Shown: in pieces, positions 9,083 through 17,317 of the stretch
How the letters are laid out: each line of letters opens with the position of its first letter
Numbering within the stretch: the stretch's first letter is position 1
DNA from: Streptomyces sp. NRRL S-350
GTDB taxonomy: Bacteria > Actinomycetota > Actinomycetes > Streptomycetales > Streptomycetaceae
Assembly: GCF_000719705.1 (NCBI RefSeq)
Contig: NZ_JOHO01000042.1
Coordinates: 1 to 59,800 of the forward strand
DNA length: 59,800 nucleotides
Reading direction: 5' to 3'
Notes under the pieces: model-generated
Told to the model about the DNA's origin: nothing
Databases searched by the model: none
The model's input: the letters and a program-made list of their open reading frames with translations, nothing else
Position numbers and translations under genes: made by a program

Positions 9083-9934
9083 CTACCGGAGGCGGGTCGC
9101 GGTCCGGACGAGGTCGGCGACGGCTCTGGACCGGCTGTGCGGCGGCCAGGCGATCACGGTGACGACTTTCGGCGCGTCCAGTACGGGCACGGCGGCGAGG
9201 TCACCGGGCAGTTGGGCTCGGCAGGATTCCGGTGAGACCGCGCAAGCACGGCCGAGCGAGACGAGTTGCAGCAACTGCGCGTGGTCGCGGACCTGCGGGC
9301 CGGGGCCGGGCGGGTAGGTGCCGTCGGGGTCGGGCCAGCGCGGCAGGGGCAGGCCGGGCAGCCGGGTGATGTCGGCCATGTGCACATGGGGCCGGACGGT
9401 GAGCGGATGCCCGGCCGGTAGGACCACCACCTGACCCTCCGTGCCGAGTTCTTCGGTGTGGAACCCGGCGGTCGAGTCGAACGGCCGGTGCAGTAGCGCC
9501 ACGTCGGCCCGGCCCTCGCGCAGTAGTCGTTCCTGTTCGGCCGGGCCGCACAGGATGACGTCGACGGGGGCCGCGCCGGGTTCGGCGGCGTACGCGTCCA
9601 GCAGGTTCGCCAGCAGTTCGCGGGACGCGCTGGCCTTCGTGACCAGGACCAGGCCGGGGCGGCCGGTCGGGGGGAGGGCGGCGCGGCGGGTCCGGCGCTC
9701 GGCCGCTTCGACCGCGTCGAGGGCCGCCCGGCCCTCGGCCAGCAGCACCGAGCCGGCTTCGGTCAGCGTGACGGTGCGGCTGGTCCGATCCAGTAGCGCT
9801 GCCCCGAGTCGGCGTTCGAGCTGCTGGATCGCCCGCGACAGAGGCGGCTGTGCGATTCCGAGCCGCTGTGCGGCGCGCCCGAAGTGCAACTCCTCGGCGA
9901 CGGCGACGAAGTAGCGCAGTTCCCTGGTCTCCAT
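9083..9934 (-). CDS. LysR-family transcriptional regulator
   Basis: 283 aa from ATG 9934. The N-terminal winged HTH is complete (ELRYFVAVAEELHFGRAAQR, then LGIAQPPLSRAIQQLERRLG). The effector-binding domain spans about 90-283 in two lobes. It is divergent from an SDR gene, with a perfect 7-bp dyad containing T-N11-A at 9955-9973 between them. That is the classical LysR arrangement, in which the regulator represses itself and controls its neighbour. The ligand is unknown. Confidence 0.95.
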   Translation of the reverse strand: METRELRYFVAVAEELHFGRAAQRLGIAQPPLSRAIQQLERRLGAALLDRTSRTVTLTEAGSVLLAEGRAALDAVEAAERRTRRAALPPTGRPGLVLVTKASASRELLANLLDAYAAEPGAAPVDVILCGPAEQERLLREGRADVALLHRPFDSTAGFHTEELGTEGQVVVLPAGHPLTVRPHVHMADITRLPGLPLPRWPDPDGTYPPGPGPQVRDHAQLLQLVSLGRACAVSPESCRAQLPGDLAAVPVLDAPKVVTVIAWPPHSRSRAVADLVRTATRLR

Positions 9935-9954
9935 CGGGCCACGGTACTCCGGAT

Positions 9955-9973
9955 CGATACCCGGAAGGTATCG
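9955..9973. promoter_or_regulatory. LysR box between LysR and SDR genes
   Basis: Perfect inverted repeat cgatacc-N5-ggtatcg, which contains the LysR signature T-N11-A (9958-9970). It sits 21 bp upstream of the LysR start and 48 bp upstream of the SDR start, so it can serve both promoters. The half-sites also occur at the TetR operators near 45.49 kb. Confidence 0.75.
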
Positions 9974-10020
9974 TTGCCCACCCGATCGGTCTTGGACCCC
10001 CGTCGGGGTCCGGGAGCAGC

Positions 10021-10761
10021 ATGGTCCCCATGAGCGAACGAACGATTGCGCTGGTCACTGGCGCGAACAAGGGAATCGGCTACGAGATCGCCGCAGGCCT
10101 GGGCGCCCTCGGCTGGAGCGTCGGTGTCGGGGCCCGCGACGATCGGCGCCGCGAGGCCGCGGTGGAGGGACTGCGCGCGGCCGGCGTCGACGCGTTCGGC
10201 GTACCGCTGGACGTGACCGACGACGCGAGCGCGACGGCCGCCGCAGGGCTGATCGAGGAACAGGCCGGGCGCCTCGACGTGCTCGTCAACAACGCCGCCA
10301 TCACAGGCGGGATGCCCCAGGAGCCCACCCGCGTCGACCCGGCCACCGTCCGCACGGTCGTGGAGACCAACGTCATCGGCGTCATCCGCGTCACCAACGC
10401 GATGATGCCGCTGCTTCGCCGCTCCGCCTCACCGCGGATCGTGAACATGTCCAGCAGTGTCGGCTCCCTCACCCGGCAGTCAGGAACCGCCGGTGAGCTG
10501 ACCACAGGTCCGGTGTCCGCGGCGTACTCACCGTCGAAGACGTTCCTGAATGCCGTCACCCTCCAGTACGCCCGGGAGCTGAGCGACACGAACATCCTGA
10601 TCAACGCCGGCTGCCCCGGCTACGTCGCGACCGACCTCAACGGCTTCCGGGGCGTGCGCACCCCCGCGCAGGGCGCGGCCATCGCCGTCAAACTCGCGAC
10701 CCTGCCCGACGACGGCCCGACAGGCCGGTTCTTCGAGGACGCCGGCGCAGTGCCCTGGTGA
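10021..10761 (+). CDS. Short-chain dehydrogenase/reductase
   Basis: 246 aa from ATG 10021; ATG 10030 is the alternative, but the ggga at 10012-10015 fits the first. Classical SDR features are present: the cofactor loop TGANKGIG, NNAA (VLVNNAAITGG), the catalytic Ser region (VNMSSSVGS), the YxxxK pair in YSPSKTFLNAV, and the PG motif after beta-6 (NAGCPGYVATDL). The NNAA and TGANKGIGYEIA forms resemble the carbonyl-reductase-like SDRs, which use NADPH. It is probably the target of the divergent LysR regulator. The substrate is unknown. Confidence 0.95.
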   Translation: MVPMSERTIALVTGANKGIGYEIAAGLGALGWSVGVGARDDRRREAAVEGLRAAGVDAFGVPLDVTDDASATAAAGLIEEQAGRLDVLVNNAAITGGMPQEPTRVDPATVRTVVETNVIGVIRVTNAMMPLLRRSASPRIVNMSSSVGSLTRQSGTAGELTTGPVSAAYSPSKTFLNAVTLQYARELSDTNILINAGCPGYVATDLNGFRGVRTPAQGAAIAVKLATLPDDGPTGRFFEDAGAVPW

Positions 10762-11020
10762 AGCGCACGGCGGTCGACACCCGCGCGGGGAGAGGTCGCG
10801 GACGGGCTGGGGCCCGGTGGTCGGCGTCGGTGCGCGCAGAGGCCGGCGCGTCAAGGGCAGGGGCACCGCGGTCGCTGGGCGGGGTCACCGCGGCCGGCGT
10901 CCCCTCGGCCTGCGGTGCGTCGGTGTGCAGAACAGGTGCGGTCGACCAGGGCCGGCAGCTCGGCGCCTTGCATGCCGTGTCGGAGGCGCGCGTTCCGTTC
11001 GGGCGGGTGATGCTGGGCAG

Positions 11021-12199
11021 GTGAACGGCAACGGTGACAGATCGGTCGGCTCTCGTCCGTCGGTGCCCACGGTGGGAGTGGAAGAAGAGTTCTTCGTCGT
11101 GGGGGCCGAATCCCGGTTCGTCGAGCCGGCCGCGGGGCGGGTGCTGGCCCGGGCCGCTCAAACGCTGGGGCAGGACGTCTCGGGTGAGTTCACCGACTTC
11201 CAGATCGAGATCAGGACGCCGCCGTGCACCGACGTGTCGCAGCTGCACCGGGAGCTGACGAGCCTGCGCGCCGGCGTCGCGGCGGCGGCCGAGGCGGAGG
11301 GACTGCGGGTGTGTCCTTCGGGCACGCCGGTGCTGCGTCCGCCCGGGCCGATGCCGGTAGCGGAACATCCGCGCTACCGGGCCAGCACCGACCTGTTCAG
11401 ATCGATGATGGACGACTTCGCCGTCAGCGCACTGCACGTCCACGTTCACCTGCCCGACCGGGACCTGGCCGTGGAGGTCTCCAACCACCTGCGGCCCTGG
11501 CTGCCGCTGCTGGTGGAGATGAGCGCGAACTCGCCCTTCTGCGACGGCCGCGACACCGGGTACGCGAGCTGGCGCTCGGTGATCCGGCTGCGCTTCCCCT
11601 GCCTCGGCCCCCCGCCGTACGCGCAGTCGTTCGAGCACTACCGGCGGCAAGCCGCCGCCATCGCGGACGTGGGCGGCATGCCGTTCGCGGATCTGCCGTT
11701 CTGGGACATCCGCCCGCACCCGCACCTGCCCACCGTGGAAGTGCGCTGCATGGACGTCCCCGCGGATCCCGCCGACTCCGCGGCTCTGGCCGCGGTCACC
11801 CGGGCCCTGGTGACCACGGCCGCCGACAGCGCGAGCCGGGGCACCGCGGCCCCGCATCCGCCGGCCGAGCTGCTGCGCTGCGCCTACTGGAGTGCCACCC
11901 GGGACGGCTGGAGCGGCCGCGGCCCGGACGCCCTGACCGGGGAGATCCTGCCCGCGCCGGTCCGGGGTTCCCGACTGCTGGACCACATCCGCCCGGCGCT
12001 GGAGGAACACGGCGACACCGAGACGGTCATGGCGCTGCTGCGGCGGCTGGCGGACCGCGGGTCGGGGGCGCACCGCCAGCGTGCCGCTTCCCGCCGGCCG
12101 GGCGGCCTGGCCGCGGTGGTGGACGACCTGGCCGGGCCGCCCGGCACACCCGCGCCCGGCGTGGACGCCGCGCCGGCGGCGAAACCGCCCGCCACCTGA
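11021..12199 (+). CDS. GCS2-type carboxylate-amine ligase (YbdK family)
   Basis: 392 aa from GTG 11021 (VNGNGDRSVG); longer starts would read through an Arg/Gly-rich tract. The fold is recognised from VGVEEEFFVV at the N-terminus (metal-binding Glu residues), DFQIEIRTPPC, the HVHVHLPDRD strand and the FWDIRPHPHLPTVEVRCMD segment. Family members ligate glutamate to an amine, as in gamma-glutamylcysteine synthesis. Mycothiol producers do not need glutathione, so these paralogues are thought to make other gamma-glutamyl or carboxyl-amide products. The Pro/Ala-rich C-terminal tail (from about 365) is not part of the fold. A 2OG dioxygenase follows 124 bp downstream on the same strand. Confidence 0.9.
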   Translation: MNGNGDRSVGSRPSVPTVGVEEEFFVVGAESRFVEPAAGRVLARAAQTLGQDVSGEFTDFQIEIRTPPCTDVSQLHRELTSLRAGVAAAAEAEGLRVCPSGTPVLRPPGPMPVAEHPRYRASTDLFRSMMDDFAVSALHVHVHLPDRDLAVEVSNHLRPWLPLLVEMSANSPFCDGRDTGYASWRSVIRLRFPCLGPPPYAQSFEHYRRQAAAIADVGGMPFADLPFWDIRPHPHLPTVEVRCMDVPADPADSAALAAVTRALVTTAADSASRGTAAPHPPAELLRCAYWSATRDGWSGRGPDALTGEILPAPVRGSRLLDHIRPALEEHGDTETVMALLRRLADRGSGAHRQRAASRRPGGLAAVVDDLAGPPGTPAPGVDAAPAAKPPAT

Positions 12200-12323
12200 C
12201 CGGCGGGTGTGCGACGGCGCCGGACCCGCGCTCGTGTCAGCCTGGGATCCCCACGACACGCCACCACCCGTGGCCGCACGACCGGCCGAGGCCGAGCTGT
12301 GCGCTGTGACTCAGGAGGCCCCC

Positions 12324-13145
12324 GTGAAGCAAGCCCCGACCGTGCCCGACCACCCGCACGCCACCAGCACCGTCACCGACGCGCTGCGCGGCCAGGGCTT
12401 CGCCCGCTACCGCGCCGCCGACCTGGACCTGGACGTCACCGCGCACCGCGCGGACCTCGCGGAGATCGAGGACGTCTTCGCCGCTCTCCCGCTCGACCCC
12501 TACGCTCCCGGCACGCACCGGTTCCGCCGCTACTCCCACGCCGTCTACCTACCGTGGACCGGGCAGCTGGACTTCATCCCCGGCGCCCCCGACCCCACCC
12601 ACGGCACGGTCACCGAGTACTGGCAGGACGACCACAATCCGGAGTTCCCGGACGTGCGGCGCCGTCTGCCCGACCTGCCCACCACGCTGCACGCCAACGC
12701 ACTCCTGCTGCGCCTGATCCACACCGACCTCGCGCACGCCATGTGGCTGGAGGACCTCCACCGCACACCGGTCTACGTCGGCATCCACCTGCTGAAACTG
12801 GCCGTCGACGCCGACGCCGAAACCGCCGTGTCGTCCCCCGACTGCCTCCACCAGGACGGGGGCTCCCCGGCGACGTTCACCTTCGCCCACTTCATCGGCT
12901 CCACCAACATGAGCGGCGGCGAGAACGTCATCGCCACGCCCGAGTCCGCCGGCCGTCAGCCCGGCAACCTCCCCGACACCGCGGTGCACGCACGCTTCAC
13001 CCTGAGCGACCCCCTCGACGGCTACGCCGTCCACGATCACCGGGTCAGCCACTACGTCGCCCCCGTACGGCGAGGCGCCGGACCCGGACCGGGCGAGCGC
13101 CGCATCCTGATCATCGGTCTGGCCCCCTACGGCCCCCGCCTCTAG
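12324..13145 (+). CDS. 2-oxoglutarate/Fe(II) dioxygenase (PF10014-like)
   Basis: 273 aa from GTG 12324, chosen because the strong RBS aggagg ends 5 bases upstream; GTG 12306 is possible. The facial triad is visible: H176 and D178 in LHQDGGSPATF, and the distal His in HRVSHYVAPV (about H243). FTFAHFIGSTNMSGGEN between them is typical of the 2OG-Fe dioxygenase family that includes the Bacillus L-isoleucine 4-hydroxylase. An amino-acid hydroxylase role is therefore reasonable, though the substrate is not readable. The preceding GCS2-type ligase on the same strand suggests a two-step pathway: ligation and hydroxylation of an amino acid or dipeptide. Confidence 0.88.
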   Translation: MKQAPTVPDHPHATSTVTDALRGQGFARYRAADLDLDVTAHRADLAEIEDVFAALPLDPYAPGTHRFRRYSHAVYLPWTGQLDFIPGAPDPTHGTVTEYWQDDHNPEFPDVRRRLPDLPTTLHANALLLRLIHTDLAHAMWLEDLHRTPVYVGIHLLKLAVDADAETAVSSPDCLHQDGGSPATFTFAHFIGSTNMSGGENVIATPESAGRQPGNLPDTAVHARFTLSDPLDGYAVHDHRVSHYVAPVRRGAGPGPGERRILIIGLAPYGPRL

Positions 13146-13247
13146 GCCACAACCCCGAGGACAAGACCCCGGACAGCTGCCTCGCCGGCCTCGGTCCACC
13201 CCCGCGGTGATCCGGCCCAGGGACCGCTGATCCCACTCGTACGCACC

Positions 13248-14255
13248 CTAAGGTGCCAGGCCCATGAACTTGAGGGCCAGCAGTGCCATGCCGGGTTTGG
13301 GCAGCTCGTGGCCGTACCCCTGGAAGCTGTTGGCCTCGACCGGTGGTCTCGGGCCGGCGCTACCGTAGCGGGTCCGTGTCCAGATCGGCTGGGGCTGGTC
13401 GGTGAGGACCGGGGTCTGGCTGACACCGAGGACGTCGGTCCACTGTTTGATCTCTTCACCGAGATTGTGGTGGTCGAGGGCGGTGTCCTGGGTGCCGTGC
13501 CACAGTTGGACCCGCGGCCGGGGCCCGTGGTAGCCGGGGTAGGCGGCGCGGACCAGGTCGCCCCACTCCTGCGGGGTCTTGGTGATGTTGCCCGTGGAGC
13601 AGTCACTGTTCCAGCCGCGGAAGGTGCCGGTGTAGAAGCAGTGGTACGGCACGCCCATGAACGCCGCTCCGGCTTTGAACACGTCCGGGTAGTCGGCGAG
13701 CATGACGTTGGTCAGCATCGAGCCGGAGGAGATGCCGGTCATGTAGACCCGGTGCTGGTTGGCGCCGCGGTTCGCGATCTCCCATCGCACCATGGACATC
13801 ACGCCGGCCGGGTCGCTGGAGCCGTCGTGCTTCAGCGCGGCGTCCGACGCGACGTCCCAGCACTTGATCTCACCGGTGATCGAGGGGTAGACCACGATGA
13901 ATCCGTACTGGTCGGCCAGTGACGCGAATTCGCTGCCGTTGAACATGTCGGGGCCGGAGCCGCCGCACCAGTGCGCGGCCACGAGCACTGCCGGATGACG
14001 GGGCAGCTTGGCCGGCACGTACTCGTACATCCGGAGGTTCGTGGGGTTGTAGCCGAAGTCGTCGACCTGGGTCAACGTCGCCGCGGACGCCGGTGATGCG
14101 AACGCCACGCCGCCCGCTATGACGCTCAGGGCCACGGCCGTCGCTGTGGCCGCCTTCGCCAGCCACCCTCCGATCCTGCCGACGTGGGTCGCCCGCGCCA
14201 GGCCAGCGGCCGCAGCCGCGGCCGCGGCCGTGAATCGACGTCGTCGTCTGCTCAT
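13248..14255 (-). CDS. Secreted CE1/PHB-depolymerase-type esterase
   Basis: 335 aa from ATG 14255. It has a long Arg-rich export signal (MSRRRRRFTA, hydrophobic core about 37-55, cleavage near FASPASAAT). The alpha/beta-hydrolase domain matches the PHB depolymerase/acetylxylan-feruloyl esterase family (CE1): oxyanion region AAHWCGGSG, nucleophile elbow GISSG (Ser176), Asp in WHGTQDTALDHHN and a C-terminal His in GYGHELP. Cysteines at CGG, KCWD, HCFYTG and DCSTG suggest two disulfides. No carbohydrate-binding module follows, unlike many homologues. The 574-bp region upstream has three LacI-type operator-like sites, consistent with sugar-controlled expression. Confidence 0.9.
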   Translation of the reverse strand: MSRRRRRFTAAAAAAAAGLARATHVGRIGGWLAKAATATAVALSVIAGGVAFASPASAATLTQVDDFGYNPTNLRMYEYVPAKLPRHPAVLVAAHWCGGSGPDMFNGSEFASLADQYGFIVVYPSITGEIKCWDVASDAALKHDGSSDPAGVMSMVRWEIANRGANQHRVYMTGISSGSMLTNVMLADYPDVFKAGAAFMGVPYHCFYTGTFRGWNSDCSTGNITKTPQEWGDLVRAAYPGYHGPRPRVQLWHGTQDTALDHHNLGEEIKQWTDVLGVSQTPVLTDQPQPIWTRTRYGSAGPRPPVEANSFQGYGHELPKPGMALLALKFMGLAP

Positions 14256-14500
14256 GGTTCCTCCAACGTGCGGATTCGTCTTACGGGAGGCGCTGTCCGC
14301 CGATGCCTGCTCGGTGTGGCCGGATCAGCGTCGGATCCTGAGTCGCAGCCCGCGTCGGGCGCCGTGAAGGCGGCGCTGCCCATGGGCTGTCCGACCGTGG
14401 CACATCAGTCGGGAGGCATGCTGCTCGCTTGGTCTGCACCTTGCCGCGGCGATCCGGCGGCGAGCGTTGGCCCCACTGCAGCGGCCCTTCTTCATCGAAG

Positions 14501-14519
14501 TGTCGAAGCGCTTGAACGT
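14501..14519. promoter_or_regulatory. LacI-type operator-like site 1
   Basis: Contains tcgaagcgcttgaacg with the palindromic core AAGCGCTT (14506-14513), matching the AANCGNTT centre of LacI/CcpA-family operators. The same 16 bases recur exactly at 14624-14639. Confidence 0.55.
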
Positions 14520-14546
14520 GCCACGAGGCTAGCGACACACCTTGCC

Positions 14547-14566
14547 GTTCGACAAACGTTTCGATG
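14547..14566. promoter_or_regulatory. LacI-type operator-like site 2
   Basis: gttcgacaaacgtttcgatg, with core AAACGTTT. It is a degenerate relative of the flanking two sites. Confidence 0.45.
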
Positions 14567-14620
14567 AATCAAATCCTCAGCTTTCCAAGGTCGTTGACGG
14601 ACCGGGTGCTGCGTTCCGAG

Positions 14621-14640
14621 CGTTCGAAGCGCTTGAACGC
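14621..14640. promoter_or_regulatory. LacI-type operator-like site 3
   Basis: Second exact copy of tcgaagcgcttgaacg (14624-14639), 121 bp from the first. The spacing could allow DNA looping. No LacI gene lies in the window, so the cognate regulator would act in trans. Confidence 0.55.
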
Positions 14641-14829
14641 TCCACCTGGCGGGGGGATCGTCGCGCGAGTTCCCCGCTCCTGCCCGCCGCCGAGCGGGTG
14701 CTGTCCCGCAGCCTCGCGCCCCGGTGGACAAGCGCATCGACGACCTCATCGACAGGCGCATGGCTCGATGATCCGACTCACCGCCCCCACGAGAACCGCC
14801 CGTTGGTCACGACTCGATCCGCGCCCTGG

Positions 14830-16002
14830 CTACGCGGCGGGCTCCACGATCCGGGGCGGGGTCCAGTCGGCGTGCCGCAGGACGGTGCGGACCATCGCGC
14901 CGGGCGGGGTGAGGCGGATGGCTGCGTTGCGCAGACCGACCGCGAGCGGGTTGGCCAGCTGCTGGCCCATCCGGCCCGCACGGCGGGCGTCCCGGGCCAC
15001 CGCCTGGCTGCGCGGGCGGCGCACCGCGTCGTACTGGACCAGCCCGCCCTCGACCGTGCGGCTCCCGGCCAGCGTCGCCGCCAGGGTGACCGCGTCCTCC
15101 AGGGCCTGGCAGGCGCCTTGGCCGAGGTGCGGCGTCATCGCGTGCGCGGCGTCGCCGAGCAGCGCGACCCGGCCCGCCGCGTACGAGGGCAGCGGGGTGA
15201 CCAGCTCGTTGATGTCGTGGTGCAGCACCGCCTCGGGGCGGGTCGCGGCGAGCAGCGACGGGACCGGCTCATGCCAGCGCGCGAAGCGACGGCGGACCTC
15301 GGCCAGCGGATCCCGGTAGCGGACCCCGGCCGGGGCGTTCAGAACGGCGTGCCACTCGGCCCGGCCGTCCGGGAACGCGATGTGGCCGAACTCGGCGCCG
15401 CGACCCCAGGTCAGCTCGAAGTCGGCGGCCAGGCCTTCGACCGGGTGGGCGGTGATCGCCCGCAGGACGGTCGATCCGCTGTACACCGGGCCGGGGTGAG
15501 CGGGGAAGAGCCGGCGTCGGATGCGGCTGTGGATGCCGTCCGCGGCCACCACCAGGTCCGCGTCGAGGGTCGTGCCACCGAAGCGCACCCGGGGGCGGCC
15601 GGGGGTGCCGTCCAGCTCGGCGGGCGCTCCGCCGGCCACCAGGGCCCCGGCGGGCAGCGCCTCCCGCAGGATGCGGTGCAGGTCCGCGCGCGGAATGCCG
15701 ACGATCGGGGCGCCCAACTCGCGCTCCAGGGCCCGGCCGTCCATCGCCGCCAGCCGTCGGCCGTCCGGCGTGCGGGTGCCGCCGGTGTACTGGCGGCGCG
15801 CGGCCGCCCCGACCCGCTCGCCGACGCCGAGGGCGGCGAGCGCGCGCATCCCGTTGGCGGCCAGCGAGATGCCGGCGCCGGCGTCGTCCAGGACGGCCGT
15901 CCGCTCGACCACGGTGACGTCCCACCCCGCCAGGCGAAGCCCGATCGCGGCCGCCAAGCCGCCGATCCCGCCGCCGACCACCACCGCGCTGCTGCTGCTC
16001 AT
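14830..16002 (-). CDS. FAD-dependent aromatic-type monooxygenase
   Basis: 390 aa from ATG 16002. Class A flavoprotein monooxygenase (PF01494 type). The N-terminal Rossmann motif VVGGGIGGLAAAIGLRLAG ends in the ribose-binding Glu (VTVVERT). The DG motif is ADLVVAADGIHSRIRR and the GD motif is RVALLGDAAHAMTPHLGQGACQALEDA, both diagnostic. The length is standard. Related enzymes hydroxylate salicylate-like or urate-like rings or polyketide intermediates; the substrate is not readable. It is divergent from a TetR gene, with a perfect TTCTACA-GG-TGTAGAA operator 31 bp upstream of this start. Confidence 0.95.
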   Translation of the reverse strand: MSSSSAVVVGGGIGGLAAAIGLRLAGWDVTVVERTAVLDDAGAGISLAANGMRALAALGVGERVGAAARRQYTGGTRTPDGRRLAAMDGRALERELGAPIVGIPRADLHRILREALPAGALVAGGAPAELDGTPGRPRVRFGGTTLDADLVVAADGIHSRIRRRLFPAHPGPVYSGSTVLRAITAHPVEGLAADFELTWGRGAEFGHIAFPDGRAEWHAVLNAPAGVRYRDPLAEVRRRFARWHEPVPSLLAATRPEAVLHHDINELVTPLPSYAAGRVALLGDAAHAMTPHLGQGACQALEDAVTLAATLAGSRTVEGGLVQYDAVRRPRSQAVARDARRAGRMGQQLANPLAVGLRNAAIRLTPPGAMVRTVLRHADWTPPRIVEPAA

Positions 16003-16032
16003 ACCCGGTCCTTTCCGTGTCGTGTCGCCGTT

Positions 16033-16048
16033 TTCTACAGGTGTAGAA
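16033..16048. promoter_or_regulatory. Operator dyad TTCTACA-GG-TGTAGAA
   Basis: Perfect 7-bp arms with a 2-bp spacer between the divergent flavin monooxygenase and TetR genes. It is the most likely TetR operator. Similar dyads with 4-bp spacers occur at 38.81 and 41.97 kb. Confidence 0.75.
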
Positions 16049-16252
16049 GGAGGGTACTCGGGCTCAGCTCGCGGCGATCAGCGGGGTGGGTTCCCGAGGC
16101 GCGGGCCACTGCACGGGTGCCCGGGGCGGGCGAGCACGGGCATGGTGTCGACCGGGCGGCGCCCAACGGGCCGAGGGGCGCGACCCGCACCCGGGCACGT
16201 TCCGCCGGGGGCGGTCGGTGCCGGTGGAAACCGGTGCCGGTAGAAAGGGGGC

Positions 16253-16852
16253 ATGCGGAGAGACGAGGGGCAGGGCGCGCGGCGGCCGGATCGGCGGACG
16301 GTGCTCGCCGACGCGGCGATCGGGGTGCTGGCCGACGCCGGCGTGCGAGGCCTGACCCACCGAGCCGTCGACGCGGCGGCCGGGCTGCCGGTCGGCACCA
16401 CCTCGGCCTACCTGCGGACCAGGCAGGCGCTGCTCACCGCACTGGTGCGTCGGCTGGTCGAACTCGACCAGGCCGAGCTGCAGGCCGCCGGAGAGCGCAC
16501 GCCGGTCCGATCGGCGGACGAACTGTCCAGAGGAATCGGCGAGTTGATGCGCCGGCGGCTGACCGGCGAGGGGCGGCGGCGCTCGCTCGCCCGCTACGCC
16601 TGCGCGGTGGAGAGCGTGCGGGACCCGGAGCTGCGGGAGATCCTCGTCCCCCGGGAGAACGCGGGCCGGGCCGCCGTCCGCGCCTTCCTCGCCGCGCAGG
16701 GGGTGCCCGACCCGGACGGCCGGACCGCCACCCTGCTGGCCTGCATCGACGGCCTGGTCTTCGACCGCCTGGTGGGCGGAGGAGAGGTCCGGGCCGAGGA
16801 GATCGACGGGCTGGTGGCGGCCGCGCTGCGCCCGGCGGCGGGCGGCGCCTGA
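16253..16852 (+). CDS. TetR-family regulator
   Basis: 199 aa from ATG 16253. The N-terminal HTH is visible (RRTVLADAAIGVLADAGVRG, then LTHRAVDAAAGLPVGTTSAY). The C-terminal ligand domain includes the segment RYACAVESVRDPELREIL. It probably represses the divergent flavin monooxygenase through the dyad at 16033-16048 and is relieved by that enzyme's substrate or product. The stop is followed by a 9-bp minisatellite. Confidence 0.93.
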   Translation: MRRDEGQGARRPDRRTVLADAAIGVLADAGVRGLTHRAVDAAAGLPVGTTSAYLRTRQALLTALVRRLVELDQAELQAAGERTPVRSADELSRGIGELMRRRLTGEGRRRSLARYACAVESVRDPELREILVPRENAGRAAVRAFLAAQGVPDPDGRTATLLACIDGLVFDRLVGGGEVRAEEIDGLVAAALRPAAGGA

Positions 16853-16908
16853 GCGGTCAGGCACCGCCCGGCGCGGTCCGACTCGGCGGCGTGGCCCACC
16901 ATGAGGAC

Positions 16909-16935
16909 GCCGAGGGTGCCGAGGGTGCCGAGGGT
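16909..16935 (+). repeat. 9-bp tandem repeat (gccgagggt x3)
   Basis: Three exact copies in the gap between the TetR gene and the MFS remnant. Confidence 0.85.
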
Positions 16936-16958
16936 GCGATGGAAGCGCGCCTGGGCGC

Positions 16959-17317
16959 TCAGGCCCGAGCCGGTGAAGGTCTGGGCAAGGTGGGGACCTG
17001 TCCGCACAGGTGGAGGCGGCGGGTGCCGAACCGTCCGCTCGCGCGGGCGGTGACCGGGGTGACGGTGGCGAGGGCCAGGGTGTAGGCGGTGGCGACCAAC
17101 TGGATGGTGGCCGGCGGGGCACCGAAGTCCCGGGCGAGGCGGTTCAGGGCGACGTTGACGATCGTGGTGTCGAGGACGGTCATCAGCGAGCCGAGGACCA
17201 TGACGGCGGCCAGGGCTGCGGTGCGCGGGCCGGGTGCGGCCGCCGCTGGGCGGGTGGTCGCCTCGGCCGTGGCCGGCTGGGTGGCGGTGCTTGTCGTCTC
17301 TGCCCCCCGGGCGGGGT
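16959..17317 (-). pseudogene. Truncated DHA2-type MFS drug exporter
   Basis: Directly after the FMN reductase stop, the minus strand reads an MFS N-terminus. TM1 contains the family motif MTVLDTTIVNVALNRLARDF, TM2 is VATAYTLALATVTP, and RFGTRRL matches the cytoplasmic loop between TM2 and TM3. The frame then turns into unrelated Pro/Arg-rich sequence and stops at 16959, so roughly 100 of about 480 residues remain. The rest of the gene is gone, and the minisatellite at 16909 lies at the break. No proper start precedes it except ATG 17201. It was probably once co-transcribed with the FMN reductase under the divergent TetR gene. Confidence 0.75.

Larger units (their letters stand above)
14256..14829. 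other. Intergenic region with LacI-type sites, no gene seen
   Basis: 574 bp upstream of the esterase and downstream of the flavin monooxygenase. I find no credible ORF. It holds three related palindromic sites, annotated separately. Confidence 0.6.

Noticed and set aside
14542..17085. 847-codon plus-strand ORF
   Set aside because: It overlaps the flavin monooxygenase in antisense and the TetR gene in another frame; there is no domain in it.
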